From contig NC_083523.1 of assembly GCF_032362555.1 (NCBI RefSeq), forward strand, positions 1,091,501 to 1,155,500: a stretch of DNA of 64,000 nt. Reading direction: 5' to 3'. The notes beneath the pieces were generated by a model, which did not search any database, was not told where the DNA came from, and worked only from the letters and a program-made list of their open reading frames with translations. Source of the DNA: Amyelois transitella (Eukaryota > Arthropoda > Insecta > Lepidoptera > Pyralidae). Positions 62,858 to 64,000 of this stretch are shown here, piece by piece. Position 1 is the first letter of the stretch, and each line of letters opens with the position of its first letter. Made by a program: the position numbers and the translations under genes.

Positions 62858-63112
62858 GTGTTGTTCATGGCACCAATAAAAAAAAGAATAGGACCACTCC
62901 ATCTCTTTCCCATGGATGTCTTAAAAGGCGACTAAGGGACAGGCTTACAAACTTGGGATTATATTTTTAGGCGATGGGCTAGCAACCTGTCATTATTTAA
63001 ATCTCAATTCTATCATTAAGCCAAATAACTGAACGTGGCCATTCAGTCTTTTCAAGACTGTTGGCTCTGTCTATCCCGCAGGGGACATAGACTTGACCAT
63101 ATGTATGTATGT
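62858..63112 (+). mobile_element. SINE-A full-length
   Basis: GTTGTTCATGGCACCAATAA to 'agacttgaccatatgtatgt'. It lies between the two 66-bp direct repeats. Confidence 0.88.
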
Positions 63113-63261
63113 TCTGATGATGGATTCGGCAATTTTCCTGAGGTCTGAGTTCACATTAATTTGCGTTAACATAATGCGTCCTGTGTTGTGACACCTGGGA
63201 ATTTACCTTTCAATAGTCTTATGGCAACATCTCTACGCCGCAAGTCACCACAACCAATCAG

Positions 63262-63327
63262 GCGACGCTATCAGCCAATGACAGCGAAGAGTCTAAATCG
63301 CGCAAGCAAAGATTTCACGAATTGGAC
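63262..63327. repeat. 66-bp direct repeat, copy 2
   Basis: 'gcgacgctatcagccaatga' to 'gatttcacgaattggac'; see 62573-62638. Confidence 0.8.
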
Positions 63328-63598
63328 GATTGTTCATTAAGTCCGGACGGATGCGTAAAAAATACTTTTTATCTTATGTTTCTGAAGAAGAACTCTAATG
63401 ATCTCTAATGAACTCTAATATGTGCCAATCTAACAAAAAAGATCTTGTTGGACAAATCACAGAGTAAAAATAGATTTCTATTATTAGTTCCCGAAATGTT
63501 TTCACGGTGTCAATAGCATTACAAACTAACAAATTTATGACAGTATAGAGTTTGGCACAATTTATGACTATAGAAAAGTGGTAAGTATTGGTGATAAC

Positions 63599-63927
63599 CG
63601 AGATCGGAATAGGTAGATTGAATTGGGGTCAATGAACTGAAACGTATATATATTAATATGGACTTGGACATGCCTCCGGGATTGCGGGATTTGTAATTTA
63701 GATTTTTTCCGGAATTTTTACAAGTGGAATTAAGAATATATTAGTGGTAGTTGGTTTCCCCCGACTTCGTTCACGTAAATTGTAGTCCTATGTTACCCGC
63801 GGACAATGTAGTTTACTGTAAGTGTAAGTACTGAAATGGAATCCCGGAAAAGAGGCTTATCCATGTTATGCTTTCTATGGTAATTCATGATGTAATTACA
63901 TAAGATCAATCTACCTATTCCGATCTC
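63599..63927. mobile_element. MITE with 22-bp TIRs and 10-bp TSD
   Basis: Perfect inverted repeats at 63600-63621 (GAGATCGGAATAGGTAG...) and 63906-63927 end the element. Direct repeats TGGTGATAAC at 63589-63598 and 63928-63937 are the target duplication. It is 329 bp with no ORF. A 10-bp duplication points away from mariner/Tc1 and toward a Mutator-like or similar superfamily. Confidence 0.85.
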
Positions 63928-64000
63928 TGGTGATAACTGACGTTCTGTGAAATAAAATCTTGTGGCGACATCTGCACGCTCAGGTAACTGCTTGTGTTAC

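Larger units (their letters stand above)
57232..64000. other. Region without a recognised host gene
   Basis: Between the repeats listed separately, only short AT-rich frames occur on either strand. The 5' UTR exon and promoter of GluCl should lie somewhere here or beyond the window, but I cannot place them. Confidence 0.5.

Overview
The window is AT-rich, intron-containing nuclear DNA from a moth (Lepidoptera). The best taxonomic marker is an adipokinetic-hormone gene whose mature peptide is [10 protein letters not shown], the Manduca-type AKH. The LINE, SINE and mariner families present are also of kinds common in lepidopteran genomes. All gene models below were built by hand from splice sites and reading phase; nothing was searched against a database.

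Layout, left to right. 0-9.6 kb: repeats, including one full-length LINE with an intact 1036-codon ORF and a 12-bp target-site duplication (2429-5758). 9.7-11.0 kb, minus strand: a three-exon 79-aa SVIP homologue (small VCP/p97-interacting protein). 13.8-16.9 kb, plus: five-exon mitochondrial ATP synthase subunit b. 18.3-19.2 kb, minus: intronless cyclin H. 19.8-23.3 kb, plus: four-exon R-Ras-type GTPase (Ras64B-like), divergent from cyclin H. 27.9-29.9 kb: two AKH genes head to head (AKH1 minus, AKH2 plus), each with a TATA box. 33.7-56.6 kb, minus: a complete ten-exon glutamate-gated chloride channel (GluCl, 447 aa) with three alternative versions of exon 3. 56.6-64 kb: no host gene recognised, only dense repeats.

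The genes do not form an operon. They are independent housekeeping genes (SVIP, ATP synthase b, cyclin H, Ras) next to neuroendocrine genes (two AKHs) and a neuronal receptor, GluCl, which is the target of avermectin-type compounds. The GluCl introns carry an intact mariner, three LINE copies, several SINEs, a long inverted-repeat element, a 44-bp minisatellite that appears to derive from the LINE 3' end, and decayed duplicates of GluCl exon 5.

The commonest repeat is a roughly 260-290 bp SINE-like element (called SINE-A here; about 26 copies or fragments). It ends in (ATGT)n and shares about 45 bp of 3' sequence with the LINE, which suggests the LINE machinery mobilises it. Other families are labelled here as follows: tRNA-SINE (tRNA-like head), family B (ends GCCCGCGACTTCGTCCGCG), family C (CTAGCGACCCGCCCCGGCTT), family D (GCCGGGACAGCT), family E (actttattgcac...ctaccagtcaacca), family F (ctggaaaggagccc...) and family G (cgcgcgacgccgtttt). 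Repeat boundaries are approximate unless a target-site duplication is stated.
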